Assembly: GCF_011317445.1 (NCBI RefSeq)
Contig: NZ_JAAAPL010000001.1
Location: forward strand, 1,364,001 to 1,428,000
Direction: 5' to 3'
Length of the DNA: 64,000 nt
From: Chelativorans multitrophicus
GTDB lineage: Bacteria; Pseudomonadota; Alphaproteobacteria; Rhizobiales; Rhizobiaceae
A program made the translations under genes and the position numbers. Shown here piece after piece: positions 17,337 through 26,516 of this stretch (position 1 is the first letter of the stretch; every line of letters starts with the position of its first letter). Below the pieces are notes generated by a model. The model saw only the letters and a list, made by a program, of their open reading frames with translations, was not told the DNA's origin and did not search any database.

Positions 17337-18434
17337 CTACTGACCGGTGACCACCTTGGTCCACATGCGGGTGATCAGGCGCTGCGCACGCGAGTCATAG
17401 GGCGTGGCCGTGAAGAGTTTTTGCAGGGTTGCGTCGTCGGGATAGACCGCCGGATCATCGATAACTTCCGCATCGAGCAATTCCTGCGAAGCCTTATTGC
17501 CGTTCGCGTAGAATACATAATTCGATGCCTTGGCGATCACCTCGGGGCGCATCATGTAGTTGATAAACTCGTGAGCCTCCTCCACATGAGGCGCATCAGC
17601 GGGGATCGCCATCTGGTCGAACCACATCTGGGCGCCTTCCTTCGGGATCGCATAGGCGATCTCCACGCCCTGGCCGGCTTCCGCCGCCCGGTCGCGGGCC
17701 TGGAAAACGTCGCCCGAATAGCCGACAGCCACGCAGATGTCTCCGTTGGCAAGCGCGTTGATATATTCGGAAGAGTGGAACTTGCGGATATTGGGCCTCA
17801 CGGAAAGCAACAGCGCCTCAACCTTCTGAAGATCGTCGGGATTGTCGCTGTTGGGGTCGAGCCCGAGGTAATTCAGCGCAGCATGTGTGATCTCGGACGA
17901 AGCATCGAGCACGTGTATGCCGCAGCCGGCAAGCTTGGAAGCGACCTCGGGTTTGAAGACCACGTCCCACGAATTGATCCTGTCCGTGCCGAGCGCCTCC
18001 TTCACCTTCGCCTTGTTATAGCCGATCCCGGTGGTGCCCCACATATAGTTGACCGAATACTCGTTGCCCGGATCGTAGACGGCCGTCCGCTCCGATACGA
18101 AATCCCACATGTTCGAGAGGTTGGGCAGCTTCGACTTGTCGAGCTTCTGAAATACGCCTGCTTGGATCTGGCGCGCCAAGAACTCGCCCGAAGGCACAAC
18201 GACGTCATAGCCGGTGCCACCGGCAAGCAGCTTCGTCTCCAGAATTTCATTGGAATCGAAGAGATCGTAGACGACTTTGATCCCGGTCTCGGCAGTGAAC
18301 TCCTGCAGGATCGATTCGTCGATGTAATCGGACCAGTTATAGACGTGGACGGTGCGCTCCTGCGCCGCTGCGCCCGAGGCGAATACCGCCGCAGCGACGG
18401 AAACGGCAGAAAACAGACCAGCCTTTCGGTTCAT
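17337..18434 (-). CDS. potF: Putrescine-binding periplasmic protein PotF
   Basis: A 365-residue polyamine-binding protein with signal peptide cut after residue 24 (GAAA). The mature N-terminus RTVHVYNWSDYIDESIL is the classic PotD/PotF opening, with the Trp and Asp of the polyamine site (NWSDY). A second signature, 'YMWGTTGIGYNKAKV', is near residue 130. First gene of potFGHI. The region upstream is shared, facing the other way, with a receiver-like protein and puuA. Confidence 0.92.
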   Translation of the reverse strand: MNRKAGLFSAVSVAAAVFASGAAAQERTVHVYNWSDYIDESILQEFTAETGIKVVYDLFDSNEILETKLLAGGTGYDVVVPSGEFLARQIQAGVFQKLDKSKLPNLSNMWDFVSERTAVYDPGNEYSVNYMWGTTGIGYNKAKVKEALGTDRINSWDVVFKPEVASKLAGCGIHVLDASSEITHAALNYLGLDPNSDNPDDLQKVEALLLSVRPNIRKFHSSEYINALANGDICVAVGYSGDVFQARDRAAEAGQGVEIAYAIPKEGAQMWFDQMAIPADAPHVEEAHEFINYMMRPEVIAKASNYVFYANGNKASQELLDAEVIDDPAVYPDDATLQKLFTATPYDSRAQRLITRMWTKVVTGQ

Positions 18435-18855
18435 TTTCGTCTCCCATTGTCGACCAGTTCCGCCCCGCCTTTCCGTCGCGGGAAAACGGGGAAATCAGCG
18501 GCAAACCTATTGTCGTTTGATGGGGGCGACAAGGGCGAAATTTGCTGTGGTGCAATGCGCTTCCGCAGCAAAGCTGCGGTTTAAAGCGTTCCAATCCGTC
18601 TGGACGGCCTTTCGCAAAGATTCTTACCCGCGCGCCCGTTCCAGGCGCGCCAAAATAGCGCAGAAAACCTGCCCGGCGCCCACGGTCCATCAACTGCTTT
18701 CCCAAAGAGCGATTTGGTGGATCACCGGTTCCTGATGAAGTTTCATACGTACGTTTATGCGGGTTGACATAGGCCCTCCAATAACGAGTATGCCGCGGCT
18801 CACCGCAACCATGCATTGAACCGGCGGTTCAGCGAAAATCAGGATGAGGACAAGC
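18435..18855. promoter_or_regulatory. Divergent promoter region between potF and the receiver protein
   Basis: About 420 bases without a gene. On the plus strand TTGACA (18764-18769) is followed after 17 bases by AGTATG (18787-18792), a reasonable promoter for the receiver gene. A 7-bp hairpin, CCGCAGC-AAA-GCTGCGG (18563-18579), lies within 130-145 bases of potF. ACGTACGT at 18747-18754 is self-complementary. I see no small open frame or RNA I can name. Confidence 0.45.
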
Positions 18856-19287
18856 ATGGGACGATACGGCCTTGGGGGTTCAGGCCGCCGTGAAACTCAT
18901 TCCATCACGGCTAGGGGTGATTGCCGCATCCTTGTTGTTGCGGCCTCACCCATCAATCGCATCGTCATTTCCCGCATGATCGAGCGCATTTATCTGAAGA
19001 CGGCTGCGGTCAGCCCCGAAGCCGCGCTCGAGGCGGTGGCCACTAACCGCCCGGCATTGCTTATCATCGATGAAGGATCATACGGCGATTTGGATGCATT
19101 GTTGCAGGCGGTGGCCGATCTAAGACAGTCTTCGGCAACCGGTTTCCCTCGAATCGTGCTGATCGTCGAGCCGTCCCGGCTCGGTAATCCCGGCTACGAT
19201 GGGATAGCGGATGCGGTTATCGCAAAGCCGATAATGCCGGAGACATTGCAGCCGGTCGTTGAGCGCCTGACGCGGGACCCCGCTTAG
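18856..19287 (+). CDS. Degenerate response-regulator receiver protein
   Basis: A 143-residue stand-alone receiver-like domain. 'CRILVVAASPINRIVISRMIERI' occupies strand 1 and helix 1, but the acidic pair that normally binds Mg2+ (VVDD) is replaced by two alanines. The phospho-acceptor Asp seems kept (LLIIDEGS, about residue 75), as does the conserved Lys (VIAKPI, about 123). Loss of the acidic pair suggests it is not phosphorylated normally and may act as a constitutive binding partner. ATG 18856 has GAGG six bases upstream, better than ATG 18844. It sits between potFGHI and puuA, so a link with putrescine control is possible but unproven. Confidence 0.7.
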   Translation: MGRYGLGGSGRRETHSITARGDCRILVVAASPINRIVISRMIERIYLKTAAVSPEAALEAVATNRPALLIIDEGSYGDLDALLQAVADLRQSSATGFPRIVLIVEPSRLGNPGYDGIADAVIAKPIMPETLQPVVERLTRDPA

Positions 19288-19401
19288 CCACGCATCCAAA
19301 AAAGGACGGCGCAGGCCTGAAAGGGCCGTGCTCAATCTTGGTAACCCTTTCTTTCTAGGTTGTGCCAGGGCTATAGTGATCAGAGCATTCTTGGTGAACC
19401 A

Positions 19402-20829
19402 ATGTTAGATGACAGCAAGGCAGGCCGCACCAACAGAGGCGGACGCCGGACGCCCGCTTTTTTGAAGAATTTGCGCGGAGTTAAGGGCTGGAAAGAAGCG
19501 CGAGCCTGGCTCGAATGGCGCGGTATCGAGGATATCGAATGCATTGCGCCGGACCAAGCAGGCGTCGCGCGCGGCAAGATGATGCCGTCGAAGAAGTTCA
19601 TTTCGAACACGTCCCTCGCTCTTCCGTCCGCCGTTTTCATGGCAACCATCTCCGGCGAATATCCTGAAGACGGCAACGGGTTCACCTATCCCGAGGACGA
19701 CGGTGACCTGAAACTCGTGCCGGATCTCTCTACCCTCTCAGTGGTTCCATGGGAGACGGACCCGACCGCCCAGGTGATCTGCGACCTGGCGCATCAGGAC
19801 GGGCGAGCGGTCGAATTCAGCCCGCGCAACGTCCTGAGGCGGGTCGTCGCCAAATATGCGGAGCACGGCCTGAAGCCGATTGTCGCCCCTGAGATCGAAT
19901 TCTATCTCGTTCACAAGAATCCTGATCCCGACTACCCGCTGACGCCTCCTGTCGGGCGTTCGGGAAGGCCGATCGGTGGCGGACAGGGCTATTCGATCGC
20001 GGGTGTCAACGAGTTCGACGAACTCATTGACGACATCTACCACTTCTCCGAAGGCCAGGGGCTGGAGATCGATACGCTCATCCACGAAGAGGGCGCGGGG
20101 CAACTGGAGATCAATCTGCGCCACGGCGACCCGGTTGAACTTGCCGATCAGGTCTTCCTCTTCAAGCGGACAATCCGGGAAGCCGCGCTCAAACACGAGA
20201 TGTACGCCACCTTCATGGCCAAGCCGATCCAGGATCAGCCGGGCTCGGCGATGCATATCCATCAATCCGTGGTGACGTTGAAGGGGGGGCGCAACGTCTT
20301 CTCCGATGAGAACGGCGAAGAAACAGACGTTTTTCGTCACTTCATCGGCGGCTTACAGCAGCATATCCCGAACGCGCTGATCATGCTGGCGCCTTATGTG
20401 AACTCCTACAGGCGGCTGACACAGGCGGGCTCGGCGCCGGTCAACACGCGCTGGGGTTATGACAACAGGACGACTGCCTTTCGCGTGCCCCGCTCGGATC
20501 CGAACTCCAGGCGCGTGGAAAACCGCATACCCTCCTCCGATGCCAATCCTTATTTGGCGCTTGCCGCCTCCCTGGCGTGCGGACTGATCGGAATACTCCA
20601 AAAGATCGAACCCGACGCACCGGCCGGCACAGCGGTCAACACGGACGTGATCAACCTGCCCCGCGGTCTCCTCGAGGCGGTCGCCCTGTTTGAAGCGGAC
20701 GAGAGCCTCAGGAATATTGTCGGCGATCTTTTCGCGAGCACCTATGCCGCAATCAAGCGGGCTGAATTCGAGACGTTCATGAAGGTCATCAGCCCTTGGG
20801 AGCGGGAGTATCTGTTGTTGAATGTGTGA
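19402..20829 (+). CDS. puuA: Gamma-glutamylputrescine synthetase (glutamine synthetase family)
   Basis: A 475-residue glutamine-synthetase fold enzyme that joins glutamate to putrescine with ATP, the first step of the Puu pathway. Visible: the metal-site stretch 'VAPEIEFYLV' near 168; 'EEGAGQLEINL' near 230; the ATP-site 'GSAMHIHQSV' near 285; 'PVNTRWGYDNRTTAFRVP' near 340; and 'NRIPSSDANPYLALAASLACG'. The length matches PuuA (about 472) rather than GlnA. Next to puuB and across from potFGHI, which supports putrescine. ATG 19402 is the family-like start; the frame extends to a TTG at 19360 without a ribosome binding site. Confidence 0.88.
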   Translation: MLDDSKAGRTNRGGRRTPAFLKNLRGVKGWKEARAWLEWRGIEDIECIAPDQAGVARGKMMPSKKFISNTSLALPSAVFMATISGEYPEDGNGFTYPEDDGDLKLVPDLSTLSVVPWETDPTAQVICDLAHQDGRAVEFSPRNVLRRVVAKYAEHGLKPIVAPEIEFYLVHKNPDPDYPLTPPVGRSGRPIGGGQGYSIAGVNEFDELIDDIYHFSEGQGLEIDTLIHEEGAGQLEINLRHGDPVELADQVFLFKRTIREAALKHEMYATFMAKPIQDQPGSAMHIHQSVVTLKGGRNVFSDENGEETDVFRHFIGGLQQHIPNALIMLAPYVNSYRRLTQAGSAPVNTRWGYDNRTTAFRVPRSDPNSRRVENRIPSSDANPYLALAASLACGLIGILQKIEPDAPAGTAVNTDVINLPRGLLEAVALFEADESLRNIVGDLFASTYAAIKRAEFETFMKVISPWEREYLLLNV

Positions 20830-20831
20830 TT

Positions 20832-20924
20832 AAGCGAGTAGCGAATAGGGTTTAGCGAGTAGGGATGACATTCTTAATCTTCCGCCAGCCCGCCATTCGC
20901 TATTCGCTACTCCCTATTCGCTGG
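20832..20924. repeat. Modular inverted repeat between puuA and puuB
   Basis: The gap is largely built from variants of AGCGAATAGGGAGT / AGCGAGTAGCGAATAG. The 12-base block AGTAGCGAATAG at 20837-20848 is matched exactly by its complement at 20900-20911, and further partial copies flank it (20853-20864, 20911-20922). It could fold as a long-looped hairpin. It ends only 5 bases before the puuB ATG, leaving no evident ribosome binding site. It looks like a dispersed genomic repeat rather than native spacer. Confidence 0.7.
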
Positions 20925-20929
20925 TTGCC

Positions 20930-22216
20930 ATGCCTCACCAATCCCCCATTTCTCCCGGCTACTCCTGGTATGAGGATACCATAGGCCTGCGGCCGGAATA
21001 TCCGCGACTCGACGGTGACCGGCAAGCGGATGTAGCAATTGTCGGCGGGGGGTTCACGGGCCTGTCGGCGGCGGTCCATCTTGCCAAGGCAGGCGCGGAT
21101 GTCGCCCTGATCGAGGCACACAGGATGGGCGACGGCGCGTCCGGCCGAAATGGAGGCCAGCTCGGCACCGGTCAGCGCGCCTGGGCGGAGGAGCTGGAAT
21201 CTGATCTCGGCTACACGCGGTCGAAGGCGCTTTTCGATCTCGCCGAGGAAGCCAAGGCGCATCTTATCGATTTCGCGCAGGTGAATGGAATCGAGATCGA
21301 TTACATGCCGGGGCAGCTTTCCGTCGTCCATAGGCGGCGGTATGTCAACGCATACCGCGCCCATGCAGACATCATGCGCGAGCGCTACTCCTATCCGCAT
21401 ATCAGCTTCATGGGAGCCGAGGAGACCAGGGAGCGGCTGGGATCCACACGCTATGTGGCTGGTATCCGCGACACGGGAACCGGCCACATTCATCCGTTGA
21501 AACTGGTGATCGGTACCGCGCGGATAGCAGCCGCGGCCGGAGCCCACCTTTTTGAAGGCACACGCGCCACAAACATCAATACGCTTTCCGGAAAAGTGCG
21601 GGTGGCGACGCCCTTCGGCACGATCACGGCAGAGAAATGCCTCATTGCGACCGATGCATATACCGGCAATCTGCAGCCGGCGGTCGCAGCCCACCTTCTT
21701 CCCATCGGCTCCTTCATTGGCGCGACCGTGCCGCTTGGAGCGGATAGCCCCGTGCTTCCGGGTGGAGAAAGCGTCGATGATTCCCGTTTCGTCGTCCGCT
21801 ACTTTCGGAAGTCTAAAGACGGGCGGCTGCTCTTTGGCGGACGGGAAGTCTATTCCAAGGGCAGCCCGCGTGAAATCCGCGCCCAGATCAGGCGCCAAAT
21901 CGCTGAAGTTTACCCATATCTGCGCGATATCGAGATCACCCATGCCTGGGGCGGCTCCGTCGGCATCACCATGCCGCGCCGTCCCTTCGTGAGGGAAGTG
22001 ATGCCCAACGTCATCGCCGCGGGTGGCTATTCCGGTCATGGCGTGATGCTGGCGAATTTCATGGGCCGGCTCTATGCGGAAGCCGCCGCAGGAAACCGGG
22101 ATCGCCTCAAACTGCTCGAGGATTTGCGCATTCCACAGTTCCCCGGAGGGACCCGCCTGCGCCATTCCCTCCTTTTCCTCGCGCTGAATTGGTACGCGCT
22201 GCGAGACCGAATCTAG
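20930..22216 (+). CDS. puuB: Gamma-glutamylputrescine oxidase (FAD-dependent)
   Basis: A 428-residue DAO-family flavoprotein. The N-terminal FAD-binding fold is clear: 'DVAIVGGGFTGLSAAVHLAKAG' at about residues 34-55, then 'GASGRNGGQL'. 'GYSGHGVMLANFMGRLYAEA' near residue 365 is the C-terminal FAD motif. PuuB oxidises gamma-glutamylputrescine to the aldehyde, releasing ammonia and H2O2. Its opening 'SWYEDTIG' is characteristic of the PuuB group. The dehydrogenase (PuuC) and hydrolase (PuuD) genes are not in this window. No clear ribosome binding site precedes ATG 20930 because the repeat element abuts it. Confidence 0.87.
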   Translation: MPHQSPISPGYSWYEDTIGLRPEYPRLDGDRQADVAIVGGGFTGLSAAVHLAKAGADVALIEAHRMGDGASGRNGGQLGTGQRAWAEELESDLGYTRSKALFDLAEEAKAHLIDFAQVNGIEIDYMPGQLSVVHRRRYVNAYRAHADIMRERYSYPHISFMGAEETRERLGSTRYVAGIRDTGTGHIHPLKLVIGTARIAAAAGAHLFEGTRATNINTLSGKVRVATPFGTITAEKCLIATDAYTGNLQPAVAAHLLPIGSFIGATVPLGADSPVLPGGESVDDSRFVVRYFRKSKDGRLLFGGREVYSKGSPREIRAQIRRQIAEVYPYLRDIEITHAWGGSVGITMPRRPFVREVMPNVIAAGGYSGHGVMLANFMGRLYAEAAAGNRDRLKLLEDLRIPQFPGGTRLRHSLLFLALNWYALRDRI

Positions 22217-22397
22217 GCGCTGGTAACCATCCCGGCGCTCGCCAGGAGTGAAAGCTTGCAAGGCTGGCTTCCCAACCTATCCTCTTGATACGGAAACGCC
22301 GTCTTATCGCGCCCCGGCAAAAAGCCGGCGGCAGGGCTCTGGCCTTATTAAATCGATTAGACTATGTAGCGACCATAACAAAGCGGACGCAAAGCCA

Positions 22398-23870
22398 ATG
22401 ACGAGCCAAACGATACCGGTAGAGCCTTTTGATCTCGTGGTCTTCGGGGCAACAGGTGACCTTTGCGAACGAAAGCTGCTGCCCGCCCTCTACCAGCGCC
22501 AGCGTGCCGGCCAATTCAGCGAGCCGACACGCATTATCGGCTCTTCCCGCTCAGAGTTGAGCGACGACCAATACCGCTCTTTCGCACTGGATGCGATCAA
22601 AGCGCATGTGGCCAAGGCCGAAATCGACAATCGTGAGCTCGACCGGTTTCTTACCCGAGTTTCCTACGTGTCGGCGGACGCCACCACGGGCCGAGGCTTT
22701 AAAGAGCTGAAGGCGGCAATCGGAGATAGCGCGAATGTCCGCGCATTCTATCTCGCCGTTGCTCCTTCCCTGTTCGGCAGCATCGTCGCCCAAATCGATG
22801 CTCACCATATCGCGACGCCGACCTCGCGCGTCATCGTTGAAAAGCCGATCGGACGAAGCCTGGAAACTGCGCGGGAGGTCAACGATTCGATAGGCCGGGT
22901 TTTCGATGAGGCCCGGATTTTCCGCATAGACCATTATCTCGGCAAGGAGACGGTCCAGAACCTGATGGCGCTGCGCTTTGCCAACGCGCTTTATGAGCCG
23001 CTCTGGAATTCGGCCCATGTGGATCACGTACAGATCACCGTCGCCGAATCCGTCGGCCTGGAAGGCAGAGCCGGCTACTACGACAAAGCCGGCGCCCTGC
23101 GCGATATGGTGCAGAACCATATGCTGCAGCTCCTCTGCCTCGTCGCTATGGAAGTGCCTGCCTCTCTGGATGCCGATGCCGTCCGCGACGAAAAGCTGAA
23201 AGTGCTGCGTGCCTTGAGGCCGATCAATCAGCTCAATTCGGAGCGCGTGACGGTGCGCGGGCAATATCGGGCAGGTGCTTCGAATGGCGGCGCGGTGAAA
23301 GGCTATTTGGAAGAGCTTGGGAATGGCGGGAGCGACACGGAAACCTTTGTCGCAGTGAAGGCGGAGATCGGCAATTGGCGCTGGGCAGACGTGCCCTTTT
23401 ATCTGCGCACCGGCAAACGCATGGCCACGCGCGTTTCCGAAATCGTCATCCAGTTCAAGCCCATTCCCCACTCGATCTTCGGCGATGCGGCAGGCCGAAT
23501 CTTTGCCAACCAGCTCGTCATTCGCCTGCAGCCGGATGAAGGTGTCAAACAGTGGATCATGATCAAGGATCCCGGTCCGGGCGGCATGCGGCTGCGGCAG
23601 ATCCCGCTGGACATGAGCTTTGCGGAATCCTTTCACGAGCGCAATCCGGATGCCTATGAGAGGCTGATCATGGATGTAATCCGCGGGAACCAGACACTCT
23701 TCATGCGCCGCGACGAGGTGGAAGCTGCCTGGCGGTGGATCGACCCAATCCATGCGGCATGGGAGGAGCGTAGCCAGTCGGTGCAGCCCTATACCGCAGG
23801 CACTTGGGGCCCCTCAGCGTCGATCGCCCTCATCGAACGTGACGGTCGCACCTGGCATGAGAGCTTCTGA
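22398..23870 (+). CDS. zwf: Glucose-6-phosphate 1-dehydrogenase
   Basis: A 490-residue enzyme that oxidises glucose 6-phosphate to 6-phosphogluconolactone, entry to the Entner-Doudoroff and pentose phosphate routes. The NADP fold starts 'DLVVFGATGDLCERKLLPALY' at residue 12, and the active-site signature 'RIDHYLGKETVQNLMALRFAN' is intact near residue 177. I use ATG 22398 (MTSQTIPVEPFD), which gives the family length; the open frame runs 50 codons further upstream without homology. First gene of zwf-pgl-edd, the standard rhizobial arrangement. Confidence 0.95.
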   Translation: MTSQTIPVEPFDLVVFGATGDLCERKLLPALYQRQRAGQFSEPTRIIGSSRSELSDDQYRSFALDAIKAHVAKAEIDNRELDRFLTRVSYVSADATTGRGFKELKAAIGDSANVRAFYLAVAPSLFGSIVAQIDAHHIATPTSRVIVEKPIGRSLETAREVNDSIGRVFDEARIFRIDHYLGKETVQNLMALRFANALYEPLWNSAHVDHVQITVAESVGLEGRAGYYDKAGALRDMVQNHMLQLLCLVAMEVPASLDADAVRDEKLKVLRALRPINQLNSERVTVRGQYRAGASNGGAVKGYLEELGNGGSDTETFVAVKAEIGNWRWADVPFYLRTGKRMATRVSEIVIQFKPIPHSIFGDAAGRIFANQLVIRLQPDEGVKQWIMIKDPGPGGMRLRQIPLDMSFAESFHERNPDAYERLIMDVIRGNQTLFMRRDEVEAAWRWIDPIHAAWEERSQSVQPYTAGTWGPSASIALIERDGRTWHESF

Positions 23871-24598
23871 TGGCCAAGGCAGTCTGGCATGAATTCGCCG
23901 CGAGCGAGGCTCTCGCGGAAGCCCTCGCCGAAGCGGTGGCGCAGCACCTTGCGGCGGCTCTGGAAAAGCGCGGCATGGCGAGCATCGCCGTTTCCGGCGG
24001 CAGCACTCCAGCTCCATTCTTCCGCGCTCTGTCGCGAAAGAAGATCGATTGGGCCCGCATTATCGTCACGCTTGTAGACGAGCGCTTCGTTCCTCCCTCT
24101 TCCGAGCGGTCGAATGCTGCTCTGGCTTCGCGTTATTTGCTGCAGAACGATGCGGCGCGAGCGAGCTTCGTACCGCTTTACCAGCCGGTCGAAACGGTCG
24201 AGGAGGCTGCCGAGAAGGCAGACGAGGAAATCGGCAGGCTCCCGCTGCCTCTCGATGTCGTCGTGCTCGGCATGGGGCTCGACGGGCACACGGCATCTTT
24301 CTTTCCGGATGCGGAAGATATCGCGCTCAAGCTGCAGGTGGAAAATCGCCGCGTGCTGCCCATTCACGCAAGGAGCGCCGGAGAACCGCGCCTGACGCTA
24401 TCCATGCCCCTTCTTTGCCAGGCACGGCTCATGGTGCTCCATATCGAAGGGCAGGAGAAGCGCCGGCTGCTCGAAGCCGCACTTGCCGAAGAGACCGGTG
24501 CGAAGCTGCCCGTGCGGATCGCCGTGGAACAAGCCGCGGCCCCAGTCGCTATCTATTGGGCACCGGGAGCGGCAAGCGCCTCGGGCAAGCGCCCCTGA
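23870..24598 (+). CDS. pgl: 6-phosphogluconolactonase
   Basis: A 242-residue SugarP isomerase-fold (DevB type) enzyme that hydrolyses 6-phosphogluconolactone. Visible: 'IAVSGGSTPAPFFRALS' near residue 40, 'VTLVDERFVPPSSERSN' near 66, and 'LPLDVVVLGMGLDGHTASFFPDA' near 125. Its ATG shares one base with the zwf stop (TGATG), so the two are translationally coupled. Confidence 0.95.
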   Translation: MAKAVWHEFAASEALAEALAEAVAQHLAAALEKRGMASIAVSGGSTPAPFFRALSRKKIDWARIIVTLVDERFVPPSSERSNAALASRYLLQNDAARASFVPLYQPVETVEEAAEKADEEIGRLPLPLDVVVLGMGLDGHTASFFPDAEDIALKLQVENRRVLPIHARSAGEPRLTLSMPLLCQARLMVLHIEGQEKRRLLEAALAEETGAKLPVRIAVEQAAAPVAIYWAPGAASASGKRP

Positions 24599-24640
24599 CA
24601 TCTTGAATATTATCGAGACCGAAGCCACTCGGACTCGACC

Positions 24641-26473
24641 ATGACAGGTTATGAAGCCATGACCGCAAGGCGAGAAATCGAAGCCGTCACAGCCCGCATC
24701 CGCGAGCGCTCGCGCCAGACACGGGAAACCTACCTTGCCCGCGTGGACGAAGCGGCGGCCAAGGGAGCTCATCGCAGCACGCTCTCCTGCGGAAACCTGG
24801 CGCATGGCTTTGCCGCCTGCGGCCCGCAGGAAAAGCAGGCCCTAGCGGGTGACACCGTTCCCAATCTTGGCATCATCACCGCCTATAACGATATGCTGTC
24901 GGCGCACCAACCCTATGAGACGTTTCCGGCGCTCATCAAGGAGGCAGCGCGGGAAGCAGGTGGTGTGGCGCAAGTGGCGGCAGGGGTGCCCGCCATGTGC
25001 GACGGCGTTACCCAAGGCCAGCCGGGAATGCAGCTTTCGCTTTTCTCGCGCGACGTCATCGCGCTCGCCACGGCGGTCGGTCTCTCGCACAACATGTTCG
25101 ATGCTGCCGTCTATCTCGGCATTTGCGACAAGATCGTTCCGGGGCTGACCATCGCGGCGCTTACCTTCGGTCACCTGCCGGCCATATTCATCCCCGCTGG
25201 CCCCATGACCAGCGGTCTGCCGAATGACGAGAAGTCGAAGATCCGCCAGCTTTTCGCCGAAGGAAAGATCGGGCGCGAAGCGCTGCTGGATGCCGAATCC
25301 AAGTCCTATCACGGACCGGGCACCTGCACCTTTTACGGAACGGCCAACTCCAACCAGATGCTGATGGAGATCATGGGCCTGCACATTCCGGGCTCCTCCT
25401 TCGTCAATCCGAACACGCCGCTGCGCGATGCACTTACCAAAGAGGCGGTGAAGCGTGCGCTCGCCATTACGGCGCTTGGCAACGAGTTCACGCCGGTAGG
25501 CCGCATGATCGACGAGCGCTCGGTCGTGAACGGCGTGGTGGGGCTCAACGCAACGGGCGGCTCCACCAATCACACGATGCATCTCGTGGCCATGGCGGCG
25601 GCCGCCGGCATCAAGCTCACCTGGGCGGACATCGCCGAGATTTCGGAGCATGTGCCCCTTCTGGCGCGGGTTTATCCGAACGGCCTTGCGGACGTGAACC
25701 ATTTCCATGCCGCGGGCGGGATCGGCTTTCTTGTCCGCGAGCTCCTCGATGCCGGTCTTCTGCATGAGGATGTGCAGACCGTCTGGGGAGCGGGCCTGCG
25801 GCAATATGCGATTGAAGCAAAGCTCGGCCCTGACGGTTCAGTGACGCGCGAAATAGCGCCTAACGAAAGCGGGGATGAGAAGGTGCTCGTGCCTGTCGCG
25901 AAAGCGTTTCAGCCGACCGGCGGCATACGCGTGCTCAAGGGCAATCTCGGGCAGGCCATCATCAAGACCTCTGCCGTAAAGCCCCAGCACAGGATTATAG
26001 AGGCGCCGGCTATTATCTTCCACGCACAGGGAGAATTGCAAGCGGCTTTCAAGGCGGGCGAGCTCGACCGCGATTTTATCGCCGTCATCCGTTTTCAAGG
26101 GCCGAAGGCGAATGGCATGCCGGAGCTGCACAAGCTTACGCCGGTGCTCGGCGTGCTGCAGGACCGGGGTTACAAGGTCGCGTTGCTTACGGACGGGCGG
26201 ATGTCCGGCGCCTCTGGCAAGGTGCCTGCCGCAATCCATGTCACGCCGGAGGCCGCCGACGGCGGCGCAATCGCAAAGCTCAGGGATGGAGACCTGGTGC
26301 GGCTGGACGCGGAAGCCGGAACGGTCGAGGCTCTGGTCGACGCGGAGGAATTTTCCGCCCGCGCTCCCGCATCGGCCGATCTCTCCTATGAACATTACGG
26401 CATGGGGCGCGAGCTCTTCGCAAGCTTCCGTCAGATCGTTTCACCGGCAGATCAGGGCGCGGCGGTGTTTTGA
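24641..26473 (+). CDS. edd: 6-phosphogluconate dehydratase
   Basis: A 610-residue member of the IlvD/Edd family. It dehydrates 6-phosphogluconate to 2-keto-3-deoxy-6-phosphogluconate in the Entner-Doudoroff pathway. The Fe-S cysteines are seen in '[15 protein letters not shown]' (about 123), '[10 protein letters not shown]' (about 160) and '[16 protein letters not shown]' (about 226). The second signature, '[24 protein letters not shown]', is near 518. Two starts are possible: ATG 24641 and ATG 24659 (MTARREIE). Family length fits either; neither has a strong ribosome binding site. It lies 42 bases after pgl; eda is not in the window. Confidence 0.95.
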   Translation: MTGYEAMTARREIEAVTARIRERSRQTRETYLARVDEAAAKGAHRSTLSCGNLAHGFAACGPQEKQALAGDTVPNLGIITAYNDMLSAHQPYETFPALIKEAAREAGGVAQVAAGVPAMCDGVTQGQPGMQLSLFSRDVIALATAVGLSHNMFDAAVYLGICDKIVPGLTIAALTFGHLPAIFIPAGPMTSGLPNDEKSKIRQLFAEGKIGREALLDAESKSYHGPGTCTFYGTANSNQMLMEIMGLHIPGSSFVNPNTPLRDALTKEAVKRALAITALGNEFTPVGRMIDERSVVNGVVGLNATGGSTNHTMHLVAMAAAAGIKLTWADIAEISEHVPLLARVYPNGLADVNHFHAAGGIGFLVRELLDAGLLHEDVQTVWGAGLRQYAIEAKLGPDGSVTREIAPNESGDEKVLVPVAKAFQPTGGIRVLKGNLGQAIIKTSAVKPQHRIIEAPAIIFHAQGELQAAFKAGELDRDFIAVIRFQGPKANGMPELHKLTPVLGVLQDRGYKVALLTDGRMSGASGKVPAAIHVTPEAADGGAIAKLRDGDLVRLDAEAGTVEALVDAEEFSARAPASADLSYEHYGMGRELFASFRQIVSPADQGAAVF

Positions 26474-26494
26474 GGCACACTCCCCTAGGAAGCG

Positions 26495-26516
26495 CTATTT
26501 CGCGGTCGCGAAATAG
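26495..26516. repeat. Perfect inverted repeat at the convergent edd/methyltransferase ends
   Basis: CTATTTCGCG (26495-26504) and its complement (26507-26516) are separated by GT. The repeat contains the stop codon of the minus-strand methyltransferase. It could act as a hairpin terminator for either gene, though no U-run follows on either strand. Confidence 0.6.

Noticed and set aside
20900-22261. 453-codon minus-strand frame
   Set aside because: Antisense to puuB, which has intact FAD motifs; the frame has no recognisable motif.
22551-23753. 400-codon minus-strand frame
   Set aside because: Antisense to zwf, which carries the full active-site signature.
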